Shown here piece after piece: positions 32,375 to 33,253 of a stretch of 33,253 nucleotides of DNA. Source of the DNA: Eubacterium ramulus ATCC 29099 (lineage in GTDB: Bacteria; Bacillota; Clostridia; Lachnospirales; Lachnospiraceae); NCBI RefSeq assembly GCF_000469345.1, contig NZ_KI271174.1:1-33253 (forward strand). The letters run 5' to 3'. A program made the position numbers and the translations under genes. Below the pieces are notes generated by a model that had not been told where the DNA came from, did no database searches, and saw nothing but the letters and a program-made list of their open reading frames with translations. Position 1 is the stretch's first letter, and the number at the start of each line of letters is the position of its first letter.

Positions 32375-32858
32375 TGCTATCCCCATAATCAATTTTAATA
32401 TTGAGTTCCATATCAACGTCTGTCTCGATTTTTTCTGTATACAGCCCATGTGCTTTTCCGAGCAATTCTGCTGCCTTATTCGCATCAGACAGCTTCGCCG
32501 GTATTTCTACAATCTGTGGAACTTCTTTTTTTACCGTCTGTCTTCGTACTTTTCCTGTTTCGTCCGGAACATAGGTCGTTTTTTCTTCACTGGTCGTTAC
32601 CACGATGTGCTCATTCTTTTCTCTTCGCATAACAGAAGTAAGGTATTTTAGTACCTCATCCTGATCTGCAATAAGCTCAGCATCTTTTTCTGCCAGTCTT
32701 TTATCTATGTATTCTCTGATGTAAGGTTTTGACAGGTTTTCAGTTGCTGTCTGTCTTGCCGTTTTCTCTGAATACCCTGCACGGATGGCAGCCTGTGTGG
32801 CATTCAAATCAATCAGATACTCATCACAAAACCTTTTCTGTTTTTCAGTCAATGCCAC
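32364..32858 (-). CDS. Terminase small subunit (Terminase_2 family)
   Basis: The 164-residue protein binds the packaging start site on phage DNA. The N-terminal LTEKQKRFCDEYLIDLNATQAAIRAGYSEKTARQTATENL is the helix-turn-helix signature of the family, and the acidic C-terminus contacts the large subunit. I chose GTG at 32858 because GAAGGTGAG lies 4-6 bases upstream; GTG at 32867 would put that site inside the gene. It is the first recognisable packaging gene of the late operon. Confidence 0.88.
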   Translation of the reverse strand: MALTEKQKRFCDEYLIDLNATQAAIRAGYSEKTARQTATENLSKPYIREYIDKRLAEKDAELIADQDEVLKYLTSVMRREKNEHIVVTTSEEKTTYVPDETGKVRRQTVKKEVPQIVEIPAKLSDANKAAELLGKAHGLYTEKIETDVDMELNIKIDYGDSNEN

Positions 32859-32881
32859 CAGTCTCACCTTCCTATCTCTAT

Positions 32882-33169
32882 CTATGCTTCACTCACGTTT
32901 ATCATCGCCCTACAGATTACAGTTTCATCCGCAATTTTCAAAAAATATATAACTTTATATATGCCGGGTCTCGCCGGGCAAACTGAAATTCTAAGCACAT
33001 GACCATCCACATCACAGGTACCTTCTGCCTCACACATATCCATATCGCAATTCCAGAATTCATACTGCGCATCTGTAATCTGAAAGGGTAACTCATCACA
33101 TGAAGTCACTGTCACATACAATCTTCTGTTTTCACCCGTGTACATTCTAAGTGTCTGCGTTTTCTGCAA
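32882..33169 (-). CDS. Phage protein with a predicted beta-sandwich (BppU N-terminus-like)
   Basis: The 95-residue product starts most likely at TTG 33169, which has AAAGGAGGG 9 bases upstream; a later ATG (33145) has none. Alternating hydrophobic strands (RRLYVTVTS, VLRISVCP, GIYKVIYFLKIADETVICRAMINV) suggest an Ig-like beta-sandwich similar to the N-terminal domain of phage BppU proteins. It contains five cysteines. Function unknown; it lies upstream of the small terminase gene, outside the tail module. Confidence 0.6.
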   Translation of the reverse strand: MQKTQTLRMYTGENRRLYVTVTSCDELPFQITDAQYEFWNCDMDMCEAEGTCDVDGHVLRISVCPARPGIYKVIYFLKIADETVICRAMINVSEA

Positions 33170-33253
33170 AATAAGCTGCCCTCCTTTCCAACCTTTCCTG
33201 CTCAATCGAATACTTCTGCAGCTGTGCTTCAATCGTAAAACCAGTCGTCTGTG
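33147..33253 (-). CDS. C-terminal part of a prophage protein cut by the window edge
   Basis: One frame is open from the edge to TAG at 33147-33149 and gives 34 residues: QTTGFTIEAQLQKYSIEQER, then LERRAAYFAENADT. Its charged helical end looks like real coding sequence, and the strong Shine-Dalgarno of the next gene lies within it, as elsewhere in this operon. The gene's identity cannot be told from this piece. Confidence 0.45.
   Translation of the reverse strand, partial: QTTGFTIEAQLQKYSIEQERLERRAAYFAENADT

Larger units (their letters stand above)
13322..33253. mobile_element. Siphovirus-type prophage, late half, continuing past the right edge
   Basis: All genes from 13386 to the right edge are on the minus strand and follow the standard order of a siphophage late operon when read from right to left: terminase, portal, MuF, scaffold, capsid, connectors, tail, tape measure, tail tip, lysis. 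The left boundary is set by the break in cotJC. Integrase, repressor and replication genes are not seen and should lie to the right. All structural genes read intact, so this prophage could be functional. Confidence 0.9.

Overview
The window looks like the chromosome of an endospore-forming, anaerobic, low-GC Gram-positive bacterium, most likely a member of the Lachnospiraceae (Clostridium cluster XIVa). Three things point there: the gene order of the fatty-acid operon with a fused accDA gene and FabK instead of FabI, a monomeric group-B-type [FeFe]-hydrogenase, and a cotJ spore-coat operon. I do not name a genus or species.

Layout. (1) Positions 29-8522, minus strand: a complete type II fatty-acid elongation operon read from right to left, acpP-fabK-fabD-fabG-fabF-accB-fabZ-accC-accDA. 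It makes malonyl-CoA (AccB, AccC, AccDA), loads it on ACP (FabD) and runs the elongation cycle (FabF, FabG, FabZ, FabK). fabH and a fabT-type regulator are not in the window. A strong sigma-A promoter before acpP carries a TTTGA-N3-TCAAA palindrome at the expected transcription start. A structured, inverted-repeat-rich stretch lies between accC and accDA. (2) 8624-9097, plus strand: a divergently transcribed acidic DUF1292 gene with its own promoter, ending in a bidirectional terminator. (3) 9117-12461, minus strand: an [FeFe]-hydrogenase gene followed by a UvrD/PcrA-like helicase gene. (4) 12581-13339, plus strand: the spore-coat genes cotJA, cotJB and the first third of cotJC. The cotJC reading frame leaves the family sequence abruptly after the GTEEFA motif.

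(5) From about 13322 to the right edge: a siphovirus-type prophage with late genes on the minus strand, entered from its lysis end. Read in the direction of transcription (right to left) it has a small terminase subunit, a HExxH protein, the large terminase subunit, portal, a MuF head protein fused to a probable ADP-ribosyltransferase domain, an accessory cluster of small genes (73-aa, 52-aa and 33-aa products, a retropepsin-like protease, DUF6275, DUF4406), scaffold, an N4-gp56-like major capsid protein, head-tail connectors, major tail protein, tail assembly chaperones joined by a -1 frameshift, tape measure, distal tail protein, a Gp37-like tail protein, a tip/fibre protein, two membrane proteins and an amidase endolysin. 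The integrase, early genes and the other attachment site lie beyond the right edge.

The main biological point is that the prophage splits cotJC, a sporulation gene. This resembles the skin element in sigK and SPbeta in spsM, and raises the possibility of excision during sporulation that would rebuild cotJC. The second point is the MuF-toxin fusion, directly followed by a translationally coupled small gene that could encode its immunity protein. No tRNA, rRNA or CRISPR array was seen, and no gene-free stretch exceeds 300 bases.
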